A DNA stretch of 64,000 nt, taken from contig CAWEWH010000005.1 of assembly GCA_963812775.1 (NCBI GenBank), positions 1,054,001 to 1,118,000 on the forward strand. Reading direction: 5' to 3'. The notes under the pieces were generated by a model that was not told the origin of the DNA, did no database searches, and saw only the letters and a program-made list of their open reading frames with translations. Below are positions 9,991 to 19,577 of this stretch, in pieces. Position 1 is the stretch's first letter; every line of letters begins with the position of its first letter. The DNA comes from CAWEWH01 sp963812775 (GTDB lineage: Bacteria > Pseudomonadota > Alphaproteobacteria > Rhizobiales > Beijerinckiaceae). Position numbers and translations under genes: made by a program.

Positions 9991-12468
9991 TCACGCCTTC
10001 GGCTTCGCGCGCCGCGTCGGCGGCGCGGCGAGCGGGTCGTCCGGCCAGGGATGTTTGGGGTAGCGGCCGCGCATCTCCGCCTTCACTTGCGCCCATGAGC
10101 CGCGCCAGAAACCGGGCAGATCGCGGGTGATCTGGATCGGCCGCTGCGCCGGCGACAGGAGATTGAGGACGAGCGGCACGCGCCCCCCGGCGATCGTCGG
10201 GTGGCGGTTGAGACCGAACAGCTCCTGGACGCGCACCGCAATGGCGGGCCCGCCCTCGGCCTCGTAGTCGATGGCGATTCGCGATCCCGTCGGCACCTCG
10301 AAATGCGTCGGCGCCTCCTCGTCGAGACGGCGTTGCAGCCGCCACGGCGCCAGCGCCTTGAGCGCCGCCTCGAGGTCGCCCGCCGCGAGATCGGCGAGCC
10401 GGCTCTTGCCGACAAGGAACGGTGCGAGCCACGTTTCGACATGCGGCGCGAGGCCGGCGTCCGAAACGTCGGGCCAGTCGGCGCCTTCGGCCTCACGCAG
10501 GAACGCCACCCGGTCGCGCCACTGCCGCAGGGCCTTGCCCCACGGCAATTGTGAGAGACCGATCTCGGCGATGCCACGCGCCAGGGCGGCGGCGGCTTCG
10601 GGGGTGGCCGGCACCGGCAGCGGCCGCTCCTCGAGCACAATGGCGCCGAGGCGCCGCACCGCCCGCGCCTTCAAGGCCCGCGCCGTGCGATCGAAGACGA
10701 TCTCCTCGCGGGCGCTGACGCGCTCGCCGGCGACCGCCTCAAGGCCGGCCGCTGAGAGCGGCGCGGCGAGCAGGATGCGGCCCGCCGCGGCGCTGCCCGC
10801 CACCTCGGCGATCACGAGGAACGGTTCTTTCGCCAGGGTGCTCGCTGCCTCGACGGCCGCCGCCCGTCCATTGGCCATGAGGAATTCGCCGGCCTTGCCG
10901 CGTCCTCTGGCGATGCGGTCGGGATACGCGAGCGCAAGCAGCGCTCCGGCCGCGTCGGCCGACGTTGGGTCCGGCCGGTCGCGGTTGCCGGCCCCCGCCT
11001 CCTTGGCCCAGCCGCGCGCCAGCCGCCGCATGTCTTCGGCGCGCCGCGACCGGTCGCGGCGAAAGCGTTCCAGCCGGTCGACGAGATCGGGGTCGTTGCC
11101 GCCCAGCCCGCGCTCGACGAGGAGAGCCGCCACATGGGCGGCAAGCAGCGCGTCCTCCGGCCGGGCTGCCGTCACCATGCGGCCGAGGCGGGGCGGCAGC
11201 GGCAAGGCGCGCAGGCGCCGCCCCGCCTCGCTGATGCGTCCGTCGGCATGGAGCGCGCCGATGTCGCCGAGCAGGCCTCGCGCCTCGTTCAGGGCTGGCG
11301 CCGGCGGCGGATCCAGGAATGCGAGGCGCGTCGGGTCGGTGACGCCCCATTGGGCGCAGTCGAGCAGGAACGAGCTGAGATCGGCGGCGAGGATTTCGGG
11401 GGCGCTGTAGGGCTCCAGCGACCCCGTGGCGGCCTCCTCCCAGAGGCGATAGCAGACGCCCGGCTCGGTGCGGCCCGCCCGTCCGCGCCGCTGGTCGGCG
11501 GAGGCCCGCGACACCTTGACGGTCTCGAGCCGGGTCAGGCCGATGGCCGGCTCGTAGCGCGGCACCCGCGAAAGCCCGCTGTCCACCACCACCCGCACCC
11601 CTTCGATGGTGAGGGATGTCTCGGCGATCGAGGTGGCGAGCACCACCTTGCGGCGACCGGCCGGCGCCGCCAGCACTGCGGCGTCCTGCTCCTTCTGGGT
11701 GAGCGCGCCGTAGAGGGGGGCGATGTCGACGGCGGGGTCGGCGATGCGCTCGCGCAATTGCGTCTCGACCCGGCGAATCTCGCCCTGTCCGGGCAGGAAG
11801 ACGAGGATCGAGCCGGTGTCTTGATCGAGCGCCCGCATGACGGCGAGAGCCACTTCGGCCTCGATGCGCCGGTTTGGGTCGCGGCCGAGATAGCGGGTGT
11901 TCACCGGAAAGGCCCGCCCTTCGCTGGCGATCACTGGCGCATCTTTGAGCAGGCGCGCGACGCGGGCGCCGTCGAGGGTCGCTGACATGGCGATGATGCG
12001 CAGATCCGGCCGCAACGCGTCCTGTGCGTCGAGCGCCAGTGCCAGGCCGAGATCGGCGTCGAGGGAGCGTTCGTGGAACTCGTCGAAAATGACCGCCGCC
12101 ACGCCCTTGAGTTCCGGGTCGTCGACGATCATGCGGGTGAACACCCCCTCGGTCACCACTTCGAGGCGGGTCGCACGGCCGATTTTCGAGCCGAGCCGCA
12201 CCCTGAGTCCGATCGTGTCGCCCACTGCCTCGCCGAGTTTTGAGGCCATGCGCTCGGCCGCCCCCCGCGCGGCCAACCGCCGCGGTTCGAGCAGGATGAT
12301 CTTTCGGCCGCTCGCCCAGGGTTCGGCGAGGAACACGAGGGGGAGCCGCGTGGTCTTGCCGGCTCCCGGCGGGGCGACAATGACGGCGTTTGGTCCCTTG
12401 GCCAGGGCCGCCCGCACCTCGGGCACGGCCGCCTCGATGGGGAGCGTTTCGTCAGGCCGGCGCGTCAA
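9991..12468 (-). CDS. hrpB: ATP-dependent helicase HrpB
   Basis: 825 residues, full length. DExH-box helicase of the DEAH/RHA group: Walker A APPGAGKTT at about 32-40, DEFH at 129-132, motif III SATLDG, and motif VI with the tract QRRGRAGR. The C-terminal part has the HrpB-specific domain, including RDLPGFWRGSWAQVK, followed by the basic tail TRRAKPKA. It is a nucleic-acid helicase whose cellular role is still poorly defined. It converges with the DUF1194 gene. Start is ATG at 12468. Confidence 0.95.
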   Translation of the reverse strand: MTRRPDETLPIEAAVPEVRAALAKGPNAVIVAPPGAGKTTRLPLVFLAEPWASGRKIILLEPRRLAARGAAERMASKLGEAVGDTIGLRVRLGSKIGRATRLEVVTEGVFTRMIVDDPELKGVAAVIFDEFHERSLDADLGLALALDAQDALRPDLRIIAMSATLDGARVARLLKDAPVIASEGRAFPVNTRYLGRDPNRRIEAEVALAVMRALDQDTGSILVFLPGQGEIRRVETQLRERIADPAVDIAPLYGALTQKEQDAAVLAAPAGRRKVVLATSIAETSLTIEGVRVVVDSGLSRVPRYEPAIGLTRLETVKVSRASADQRRGRAGRTEPGVCYRLWEEAATGSLEPYSAPEILAADLSSFLLDCAQWGVTDPTRLAFLDPPPAPALNEARGLLGDIGALHADGRISEAGRRLRALPLPPRLGRMVTAARPEDALLAAHVAALLVERGLGGNDPDLVDRLERFRRDRSRRAEDMRRLARGWAKEAGAGNRDRPDPTSADAAGALLALAYPDRIARGRGKAGEFLMANGRAAAVEAASTLAKEPFLVIAEVAGSAAAGRILLAAPLSAAGLEAVAGERVSAREEIVFDRTARALKARAVRRLGAIVLEERPLPVPATPEAAAALARGIAEIGLSQLPWGKALRQWRDRVAFLREAEGADWPDVSDAGLAPHVETWLAPFLVGKSRLADLAAGDLEAALKALAPWRLQRRLDEEAPTHFEVPTGSRIAIDYEAEGGPAIAVRVQELFGLNRHPTIAGGRVPLVLNLLSPAQRPIQITRDLPGFWRGSWAQVKAEMRGRYPKHPWPDDPLAAPPTRRAKPKA

Positions 12469-12608
12469 GGCTCACGCCCGAATGTCCGCATCGGCGCTCA
12501 AGCTCCGGCTTGAAGGAGTACGGAACCTCCGCCGTGGTCGCACCGTTACCTTGCGGGGCCAGTGCAGCAAAATCGCCCGAAATCCGACCGAAGAAAAGGA
12601 GCGAGAGA

Positions 12609-12878
12609 ATGACACAACGCCCGTCTACGTCGAACCGGGGCTTTGCGTCCATGGACGTCGCAAAACAACGCGCCATTGCCAGCAAAGGCGGCCAAAGCGT
12701 GCCTAACGAGAAACGGAGCTTCTCTCGCAACAGGAACCTCGCGGCCGAAGCCGGGCGCAAGGGCGGCCAGAGCGTCAGGCCGGAAGCGCGCAGTTTCTCG
12801 CAAAATCGCGAGCTCGCGGCCCAGGCGGGTCGCAAAGGCGGCCAATCCTCGCACGGCTCCCGGTCGCGCATGATGTAG
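12609..12878 (+). CDS. KGG-motif small basic protein (stress-induced hydrophilin type)
   Basis: An 89-residue, very hydrophilic, basic protein. It contains three copies of a short unit ending in KGGQS (SKGGQS, RKGGQS, RKGGQS), each followed by a segment of the type RSFSxNRxLAAxAG. The KGG repeat family includes general stress proteins such as GsiB and YciG. The ATG at 12609 has AAGGAG nine bases upstream. It stands alone, divergent from hrpB. A role in desiccation or general stress is inferred from the family only. Confidence 0.75.
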   Translation: MTQRPSTSNRGFASMDVAKQRAIASKGGQSVPNEKRSFSRNRNLAAEAGRKGGQSVRPEARSFSQNRELAAQAGRKGGQSSHGSRSRMM

Positions 12879-12992
12879 CGCGCGCCGGCGAGTGCACTTA
12901 TCGCGAAAAAGTGTGCGGTTCCTCGGAAAAAGTCGTCGCCTGAACCCGCAGCGGGGAGTGCGCTTCGATCCCGTTGAGTCCGGGAGCGCGCT

Positions 12993-13277
12993 CTAAAGCC
13001 GCACGATCCCGAGCATGTCGTCGCTCACCGGGTCTTCCGGCCTCGGAACGATCAATTTGCGCGGATCACCCACGTTGCGCGAGGCCGCAAGGTGCAGCGC
13101 GATGCAGGCGGCCACCGCTTTCGGGGGCGTGTCGAGGCGTTGGGCTATGTCCGCGATGGTGAGGGCCCGATCCTTCACGCTTGCGGCTTGCGCCACGATG
13201 GCCGCGAACAGGTGTTGAACTCGCGGCATGGCCGCTTCACCGGTGGGTTCCCCCTCCGGTCTCTCAATCGGTCGCAT
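12993..13277 (-). CDS. Hypothetical protein with a possible helix-turn-helix
   Basis: 94 residues, not recognised as a named family. The centre, ALTIADIAQRLDTPPKAVAACIALHLAA, has the layout of a helix-turn-helix of an IclR- or MarR-like fold, and the tail (KLIVPRPEDPVSDDMLGIVRL) is charged. The ATG at 13275-13277 has a GGGGGAG ribosome site a few bases upstream. No operon partner is visible: the KGG gene converges from one side and a repeat element lies on the other. Confidence 0.5.
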   Translation of the reverse strand: MRPIERPEGEPTGEAAMPRVQHLFAAIVAQAASVKDRALTIADIAQRLDTPPKAVAACIALHLAASRNVGDPRKLIVPRPEDPVSDDMLGIVRL

Positions 13278-13400
13278 GAACTCCCCCGTCGACAGCGCGG
13301 TCGAGACCCACGATCCCGGAAAATGCGCTTCCGGCCGTGATCTTGCGGGCGTCGAGGCACCGTCGTTGCCGCTCACTGCCAAGCCCACGATCGAGCGAGC

Positions 13401-13424
13401 GCGCGGTTGAGATAAGATCACGCG
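13401..13424. repeat. Half copy of the CGCATGATC palindrome
   Basis: GCGCGGTTGAGATAAGATCACGCG resembles the right half of the dispersed palindrome (GCGGTTTTCGGATAAGATCATGCG) found intact at 24.2, 32.9 and 46.4 kb. It lies in the 288 bp without a gene between 13278 and 13565, where I see nothing else. Confidence 0.4.
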
Positions 13425-13565
13425 TAAAATTGAAGGGCCAGCACGCGCACCCGCGTCTCTGCAACCGGGCGGTGGTCTCTGAGCCGGATGGTCAACGCGC
13501 CGTAATTCTGCGACGTGCAATTTGGGCAAAATTGTTCGCGCATGATCGGCGGGCGTGCGCCGCAA

Positions 13566-13744
13566 GTGTGGCGATTCCGAAATTCGCCACTTACCGATGG
13601 AGGCCCCAAATAAAAGACAACTCGGCGAATTTCGGAATCATAAGCCACACTAGAAAAGATTGATTCTAGTGTGCTTTTTGAATTTTAAGTTCGCTCAATT
13701 CGTGATCCAAGCAACGTAAGCGAACTTCAAATTCAGCACACTAG
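13566..13744 (+). repeat. Twin-hairpin repeat, copy 1
   Basis: A 179 bp element made of two long hairpins. Hairpin 1 pairs 13566-13588 with 13624-13650 (core GATTCCGAAATTCGCC / GGCGAATTTCGGAATC). Hairpin 2 runs from CTAGTGTGC at 13666 to GCACACTAG at 13744 with inner AGTTCGCT / AGCGAACTT. The AT-rich linker TAGAAAAGATTGATTCTA joins them. A second copy, in the opposite orientation, is at 63159-63339 with the same linker and the same loop block GATGGAGGCCC. No coding capacity. Its position 22 bp after a gene end suits a terminator role; mobility is implied by two copies 50 kb apart. Confidence 0.85.
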
Positions 13745-13766
13745 TCAGTCGCTCAACCAAAAAAAT

Positions 13767-14537
13767 TCAGCGCCGCCGCTCGACGGCCCCGACGATCGGG
13801 CCCATGGCTCGCAGCGTGTCGCCGCGGTTTTGACCGGACACGTAGAGGCTCGATATCGAGCCGTCGAGGAACAGCGCGTTCCGGCACTTGAGCGCGTCGC
13901 GGAACAGCCGCGCGAAGGCCGCGAAGCTCACCGGCTCCTCCGAGATGGCGAACATGACCGTTGCGGCATCGCGGACGCCGACGCCGTTGCGGATTTTCAG
14001 GGAGGCGCTGGTCTCGGAGAATTTCGGATGCAGCTTGCCGTCGATGACCAGCATGGGCCCCGACTGCGTCGCAATGTCGGCCTTCGGTCTCGCCTTCAGG
14101 AAGCGGCTGGTTTCCAGCACGCCGGCATTCGTGCCGGCCGCATAGAAAATGCCGTTGGGCTTCATGTGGAAGTTGCCCGGCCCCGGCCGGGTGTTCGCCC
14201 CCTTCAGCTCTTGCCCGTTCTCGACATAGAGGCCCACCGGCGAGCGGTCCTCGTGATACATGCCGGCATTCATGGCGAACAGCAGCCCGGGCTGGCTGCG
14301 CGTCAGGCGGCTGAAGGAGCCATAGGGGTCGCCGTCGGCGCCCTTGAGAAACAGCTTCAGCTCGTGGCGCCTGAGATCGACGGTGCAGACCGTGAAGCTG
14401 GCGCCGGCATGCGTCACGGGCCGGCAGAGATCGGCGCGCGGCTGAGCGTGCGCCACGCCGGCGTCGCCGGCCACGAGCGTGACGGCAACGAGCGCTGCGC
14501 CCGCAAGGCGCCACGGACTGGTGTTCGTCGATGTCAA
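13767..14537 (-). CDS. Phosphodiester glycosidase (NAGPA-domain) family protein, exported
   Basis: 256 residues with a signal peptide (LAGAALVAVTLVAGDAGVAHA). The domain shows LLFAMNAGMYHEDRSPVGLYVENG, KPNGIFY and LDGSISSLYV, the layout of the NAGPA/phosphodiester glycosidase family, which cleaves sugar-phosphodiester bonds in animals and is often labelled exopolysaccharide-related in bacteria. The TTG at 14535-14537 is used as start because it overlaps the polA stop (TTGA), which suggests translational coupling. Substrate unknown. The product is probably periplasmic. Confidence 0.75.
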   Translation of the reverse strand: MTSTNTSPWRLAGAALVAVTLVAGDAGVAHAQPRADLCRPVTHAGASFTVCTVDLRRHELKLFLKGADGDPYGSFSRLTRSQPGLLFAMNAGMYHEDRSPVGLYVENGQELKGANTRPGPGNFHMKPNGIFYAAGTNAGVLETSRFLKARPKADIATQSGPMLVIDGKLHPKFSETSASLKIRNGVGVRDAATVMFAISEEPVSFAAFARLFRDALKCRNALFLDGSISSLYVSGQNRGDTLRAMGPIVGAVERRR

Positions 14538-17533
14538 TGTGCCTCATCCCAGTTGCCGGCGGCGCGCGCGTCGACAGCGAGCGGCACCGACAGCGACACC
14601 GCCGGCAGCGGCGCTTCCTCCATGACCTTGCGGATCACTGGAATGGTGGCGTCGACCTCCTCGTCCGGGGCCTCGAACACGAGCTCGTCGTGCACCTGCA
14701 GCAGCATGCGGGCGGAAAGCCTTGCCTCGGCGAGTGCCGCGTCCATGCGCGCCATGGCGCGGCGGATGATGTCGGCGGCACTCCCCTGGATCGGCGCGTT
14801 GATGGCTTGGCGCTCGACGGCGGCACGCTGCGAGGGGTTCGACACCGCGATGTCCGGATAGTGGCAGACGCGGCCGAACAGCGTCGTCACGTAACCCTGC
14901 TCGCGGCAGCGCCGCTTGGTTTCGTCGATATAGGCGCGGATGCCGGGGAAGCGCTCGAAATATCGCTTGATGTAGGTGCTCGCCTCCTCGCGCGGAATGC
15001 CGAGCTGGTTGGCGAGCCCGAAGGCCGAGATGCCGTACACGATGCCGAAATTGATCGCCTTGGCGCGGCGGCGGATGTTCGGATCCATGCCCTTGACCGG
15101 CACCGAGAACATCTCCGAGGCGGTGAGCGCGTGGATGTCGATGCCTTCCGCGAAGGCGCGCTTGAGCTGCGGGATGTCGGCCATATGGGCCAGGATACGG
15201 AGCTCGATTTGCGAATAGTCGGCCGAGATCAGTCGCTGACCTGGGGTGGCCACGAAGGCGGTGCGGATCTTGCGGCCCTCCTCGGTGCGAATCGGGATGT
15301 TCTGCAGGTTGGGCTCAGACGACGACAGCCGCCCGGTCGTCGTGGCGGCCAGCGCGAACGATGTGTGGACGCGGCCCGTATCCTTGTTGACGTAGCCAGG
15401 CAGCGCGTCCGTGTAGGTGGACTTCAGCTTCGAGAGCTGCCGCCATTCCAGGATCTTGCGCGGCAGCTCATGGCCCTCCTCGGCGAGGTCGTCGAGGAAG
15501 CGCGCCCCCGTTGACCATTGCCCCGTCGCCGTGCGCTTGGCGCCCGGCAGTCCCATCTTGCCGAACAGGATGTCACCGAGCTGCTTCGGCGAGCCGATGG
15601 TGAAGCGCTCGCCCGCGAGTCCGTAAATCTCGTCCTCGAGGCGCGCCAGGGTCTGCGAGAAATCCCCGGACAGCCGCGATAGAATGCTGCGGTCGATGGC
15701 GATGCCGCGTCGCTCCATGCGGCCGAGTGCGGCCACAAGCGGCCGCTCCAGCGTCTCGTAGACGGCGGTCTTGCGCTCGGCGGCGAGCCGCGGCTTGAGC
15801 GCCCGCCACAGCCTGAGCGTCACGTCGGCGTCTTCCGCCGCGTAGATGGCTGCCTTGTCGATGGGCACGAAATCGAAGCTGAGCGAGGCCTTGCCCTTGC
15901 CGGCCACCTCCGCGAACGGGATGCATTTGTGGTTGAGGAATTTTTCGGCGAGCGCGTCCATGCCGTGGCCGCCAAGCCCCATGAGGCCGGCGTCGAGCAC
16001 GTAGGAGATGAGCAGCGTGTCGTCATACGGCTTCACGTCGATGCCGTGACGCGACAGCACCAGCCAATCGAATTTGAGATTTTGCCCGACCTTGAGGACG
16101 CCCGGCCGCTCGAAGAGCGGCTTCAGCCGATGCAGCGCCTCCGCGGCGGGCAGCTGGCTGGGCAGCAGTCCCGTCTCGAACAGGTCGCTGCCGCCGCGAT
16201 GCGCCAGCGGGATGTAGCAGGCCCGTCCGGGCTCGACGGCAAGCGAGATGCCGACGAGGTCGCTCGCCATGGCGTCGAGCGAATTGGTCTCGGTGTCGAG
16301 GGCCACGATTCCGGCCTCTTCGGCGGCCGCGATCCACTGGTCGAGCTGCGCCATGGTGGTGACGGTCTCGTAGCGCGAGCGGTCGCACGGGCTTGCCTTG
16401 GCTTCCGCCAGGCGCGCCGCCACGAGCGTTGCGGGTCCCGCCGGCTCCGCGCCATTGCCCCTCACGGTCGCGGCGCGCGGCGCTTCCTCGGCGGCGGGCG
16501 CCTCGCGGATGGCGGGCACGTCATCCTCGGCTTCACCGGGCTCCGTCACCGTTGTCGCCGGCGCAAGACGCGGCTCGGCCTCAACCTCGCCGGCATTGAC
16601 CCCGTAGGCGTCGGCGACGCGCTTGGTCAGCGTCGTGAGCTCGAGCGCCTTGAGGAAGGCGATCAACCGCTTGGCGTCGAGGTCCGGGAGGCGCAGCGCC
16701 TCGAGCGGCACTTCGACGGGCGCCGAGCAATCGAGGGTGACGAGCTTCTTCGAGAGGCGGGCGAGTTCGGCATTCTCGATCAGCGCCTCGCGCCGTTTCG
16801 GCTGCTTGATGTCCGGCGCCCGCGCCAGCAGTGTTTCGAGATCGCCGTATTCCTGGATGAGCTGGGCGGCCGTCTTGATGCCGATCCCCGGCACTCCCGG
16901 CACGTTGTCGGTCGGGTCGCCGACCAGCGCCTGCACGTCGGGCACCTTGTCGGGCGGCACGCCGAATTTCTCCACCACCCCGTCGTGGTCGAGCTTGCGC
17001 TCCGGCCGGTAGCCAGGCTTGCCTTTGATGCCGGACTCGAAGTCGTAGAAGGTCACCCCCGGCCGCACGATCTGCATGAGGTCCTTGTCGGACGAGACGA
17101 TGAGCACCTCGGCGCCCGCCTCGGCGCCACGGCACGCATAGGTTGCGATGATGTCGTCGGCTTCGTAGCGCTCCTGCTCGACCGGGATGAGCCCGAAGGC
17201 CCTAACCGCCTGCCGCATCAGCGGGAATTGCGGAATGAGGTCGGACGGCGGGTCGGGCCGGTGGGCCTTGTAGTCGGTGTAGATTTCGCGCCGGAACGAG
17301 TCTTCCGACTTGTCGAAGACGATGACCAGGTGTGTGGGGCGAGTGCCGACAGCGCCATCCTTGATGAATTGGAACAGCTTGGTGCAGAACAACCGCAGCG
17401 CACCCGTGGGCAGCCCGTCGCTGCGCACATTGTACTTCCGGTCCTGGTTCATGGACTGGAAGTAGGCGCGAAACACGAAAGACGACCCGTCGACGAGGAA
17501 AATCCGGTCGCCGGGCTTGAGCGGAAGCGTCAT
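14534..17533 (-). CDS. polA: DNA polymerase I
   Basis: 999 residues, full length, with all three activities. The N-terminal 5'-3' exonuclease starts at DRIFLVDGSSFVFRAYF and has YEADDIIAT and GDPTDNVPGVPGIG. The 3'-5' exonuclease keeps its acidic pair in VALDTETNSLDAM. The polymerase shows motif A SADYSQIELRILAH, motif B RRRAKAINFGIVYG and motif C QVHDELVFEA. An acidic Ala/Pro/Glu linker separates exo and pol domains. The start at 17531-17533 has AGGA upstream. It runs divergently from the nitroreductase gene (57 bp gap) and overlaps the downstream glycosidase gene by four bases. Confidence 0.97.
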   Translation of the reverse strand: MTLPLKPGDRIFLVDGSSFVFRAYFQSMNQDRKYNVRSDGLPTGALRLFCTKLFQFIKDGAVGTRPTHLVIVFDKSEDSFRREIYTDYKAHRPDPPSDLIPQFPLMRQAVRAFGLIPVEQERYEADDIIATYACRGAEAGAEVLIVSSDKDLMQIVRPGVTFYDFESGIKGKPGYRPERKLDHDGVVEKFGVPPDKVPDVQALVGDPTDNVPGVPGIGIKTAAQLIQEYGDLETLLARAPDIKQPKRREALIENAELARLSKKLVTLDCSAPVEVPLEALRLPDLDAKRLIAFLKALELTTLTKRVADAYGVNAGEVEAEPRLAPATTVTEPGEAEDDVPAIREAPAAEEAPRAATVRGNGAEPAGPATLVAARLAEAKASPCDRSRYETVTTMAQLDQWIAAAEEAGIVALDTETNSLDAMASDLVGISLAVEPGRACYIPLAHRGGSDLFETGLLPSQLPAAEALHRLKPLFERPGVLKVGQNLKFDWLVLSRHGIDVKPYDDTLLISYVLDAGLMGLGGHGMDALAEKFLNHKCIPFAEVAGKGKASLSFDFVPIDKAAIYAAEDADVTLRLWRALKPRLAAERKTAVYETLERPLVAALGRMERRGIAIDRSILSRLSGDFSQTLARLEDEIYGLAGERFTIGSPKQLGDILFGKMGLPGAKRTATGQWSTGARFLDDLAEEGHELPRKILEWRQLSKLKSTYTDALPGYVNKDTGRVHTSFALAATTTGRLSSSEPNLQNIPIRTEEGRKIRTAFVATPGQRLISADYSQIELRILAHMADIPQLKRAFAEGIDIHALTASEMFSVPVKGMDPNIRRRAKAINFGIVYGISAFGLANQLGIPREEASTYIKRYFERFPGIRAYIDETKRRCREQGYVTTLFGRVCHYPDIAVSNPSQRAAVERQAINAPIQGSAADIIRRAMARMDAALAEARLSARMLLQVHDELVFEAPDEEVDATIPVIRKVMEEAPLPAVSLSVPLAVDARAAGNWDEAH

Positions 17534-17590
17534 GTTCCTAACATAATGATGAGCGGGTCGCCGAGACGATCCGCGAGGAGTGAGCCCAAT

Positions 17591-18304
17591 ATGGCCAAGC
17601 GGCGGCGAAAAATCGAGGCCGGCGCGCGCGCACCGGCTTTCGTCCCGCTGAAGTTCGTCGACCGCCCCTTGTCTGAAATGAAGAAGCGGGCCACGGCCTT
17701 TGCTGCCCTGATGAGCAAGCGACGCAGCGTCCGCGACTTCGCCGACAAACCGGTTCCGCGCCACCTCGTCGAGACTGCGATTCGCACGGCGGCGTCGGCG
17801 CCCTCGGTGGTCAACCTGCAACCCTGGACGTTCGTCGCTATTGCTGAGCCGCGGCTCAAGCAACGCATTCGCGAGGCTGCCGAAGAGGTGAGCCGCCCCT
17901 TCGTTGAGGCCTTGTCGCCGGAGCGCCGGCGGCTTGGCGCCAGGGCTGGTTCAGACTGGCGCCGCCCGTTCATCACGGGAGCACCCTGGCTCATCATCGT
18001 CTTTCTGAAGCCGCATCCGCTCTATAAGGCGGAGATCGACAGGCACGGCATGATCATGTCGGTCGGGCTGTCAGTCGGCATCTTGGTTGCGGCGCTGCAG
18101 AATTGCGGCCTCGCGGCCGTCGTCCACTACGCGTCGCCGGTCAATTTCCTCGCCGAACTGTGCGGCCGTCCCGATGACGAGGAGCCGATACTGGCCATCA
18201 GCGTGGGATACCCGGCGTCCGATGCAATGGTGCCCAATCTGTCGCGCAAGAGCCTGCGGCAGATCACTTCGTTTCGCGTGGCCCGCACTGGGAAGAAACG
18301 GTAG
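17591..18304 (+). CDS. Nitroreductase family protein
   Basis: 237 residues. A basic N-terminus leads into the nitroreductase fold: RRSVRDFADKPVPRHLVE for FMN phosphate binding, TAASAPSVVNLQPWTFVAI for the NxQPW flavin loop, and LSVGILVAALQNCGLAAVVH near the dimer interface. This version resembles the iodotyrosine deiodinase/BluB-like branch in size and in NLQPW. An FMN-dependent reductase using NAD(P)H is likely, substrate unknown. It is divergent from polA and ends four bases before the convergent acyltransferase stop. Confidence 0.8.
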   Translation: MAKRRRKIEAGARAPAFVPLKFVDRPLSEMKKRATAFAALMSKRRSVRDFADKPVPRHLVETAIRTAASAPSVVNLQPWTFVAIAEPRLKQRIREAAEEVSRPFVEALSPERRRLGARAGSDWRRPFITGAPWLIIVFLKPHPLYKAEIDRHGMIMSVGLSVGILVAALQNCGLAAVVHYASPVNFLAELCGRPDDEEPILAISVGYPASDAMVPNLSRKSLRQITSFRVARTGKKR

Positions 18305-18307
18305 AGC

Positions 18308-19402
18308 CTATTCGGCCGGCGCCAGCCGCGGACGTGCTTGCAGCCGAAACAGCTGCGGCCGCACGAACAAAAAGCCGAGCGGCGTTCCCCGCACCAGCCG
18401 CTCGAGGACGAGCGGCATGATGACGGCCGCTGCCGTGACGGCCGCTGCCGCCAGGCCCACGTCGCTGACCCATCCAAGCTTGATGAGCACGCTGCGTCCG
18501 ACCGCCATCGGCAGGAAGAACGCCAAGTAGATGGCGATGGAGTGCTCGCCGCAATAGCGCAGCGGCGCCGCCAACCGCGCCTGCGTCAGGAGCGATGCGA
18601 CCGCCACGATGGCGACAGCGCCCGCGAACCCGAGGCCGAGGCTGACCAGCGGCAGCTCGGCGACCGTCGGGAATAGCCTCAGCCCGGTCGGCGCGAAGGC
18701 GAAGCTGGCATTGACGGCGCCCCATGCGGCGAGCCCGAGGAGCGCGACGAAGCGCCGCGCGGCAGACCATGCCGCCAACGCGAAGATGCGGTCGGCCAGC
18801 AGATAGCCGGCCGCGAAATAGACGTAGCGCGCCCCGAACTCGTCGATGAGCGTTGAGCCGGTGTGAACCGGGGCGATTTCGAGCGCCGCGGCCCCTGCCA
18901 GGAGCACGAGAGGCGGGAGGTCGCGTAGCAGCTTGGTCACCACCGAGAAGACGGCCAGCAGATAGATGAACCAGAGCGTGCCGAACGGCTCGACGGCGGT
19001 CAGCGCGAGCTGCCGCAGGAACTCGGCCGGATCGCCGCCCGAAAGGCTCCACCCCTTGAGGGCGAATTGGATCAGCACCCACAGCACGTAGAAGTAGAGG
19101 AAGTGCACGACCCGCTTGTCGGCGTAGCTGCGCCAGTTGCGGTCGATGACGCGAGCGAGGAAGAGGCCCGACAGCAGGAAGAAATCCGGCATGCGGAAGG
19201 GTTTCGCGAAGGCCACGACGTGATGCATGAAGCCCTCGCGGCCGAGGGCCTCGCCGAGGCCGAGCGTCGTGTGCATCATCACCACGAGGACGATCGAGAT
19301 GCCCTTGGCGGCGTCGACCCAGGCCACGCGCGCGGCCTCGCCGCCGACTTGCCGGTCGCCTGCGCGAGAGCTCGATCTTGTCGCCAGGCCGGCCATGCAC
19401 AT
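18308..19402 (-). CDS. Membrane acyltransferase (acyltransferase 3 / OpgC-like)
   Basis: 364 residues with about ten hydrophobic segments. The N-terminal part reads VAWVDAAKGISIVLVVMMHTT, the typical AKGI..V...H entry of acyltransferase family 3 proteins, whose His lies in the first membrane helix. PFRMPDFFLLSGLFLARV follows, also typical. Such enzymes O-acetylate or succinylate surface glycans. The ATG at 19400-19402 has GGGAG close upstream; a second ATG two codons later is as good. No glycan genes are adjacent except the exported glycosidase at 13.8 kb, so the substrate is open. Confidence 0.75.
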   Translation of the reverse strand: MCMAGLATRSSSRAGDRQVGGEAARVAWVDAAKGISIVLVVMMHTTLGLGEALGREGFMHHVVAFAKPFRMPDFFLLSGLFLARVIDRNWRSYADKRVVHFLYFYVLWVLIQFALKGWSLSGGDPAEFLRQLALTAVEPFGTLWFIYLLAVFSVVTKLLRDLPPLVLLAGAAALEIAPVHTGSTLIDEFGARYVYFAAGYLLADRIFALAAWSAARRFVALLGLAAWGAVNASFAFAPTGLRLFPTVAELPLVSLGLGFAGAVAIVAVASLLTQARLAAPLRYCGEHSIAIYLAFFLPMAVGRSVLIKLGWVSDVGLAAAAVTAAAVIMPLVLERLVRGTPLGFLFVRPQLFRLQARPRLAPAE

Positions 19403-19577
19403 GTCTCCCGTCCGTCCCAAGGCGGGACGGAAACGACCCGAAATGGCGGCGCGAGCGCGCCGCTGACCCCTATCGGGCAAGAGCGATGCCGCGGCGCGAG
19501 CTTGGGGCCGTGCATGGTTGCGCCCCACGGGCGGCATGGTTACCTGGAGGGCGCCAACAGAAAGCCCGGGAGTCACC

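Noticed and set aside
15929..17590. Very long open frame antisense to polA, continuous with the nitroreductase
   Set aside because: It mirrors polA codons in GC-rich DNA, is rich in Arg, Gly and Glu with no motif, and the nitroreductase has its own start at 17591.
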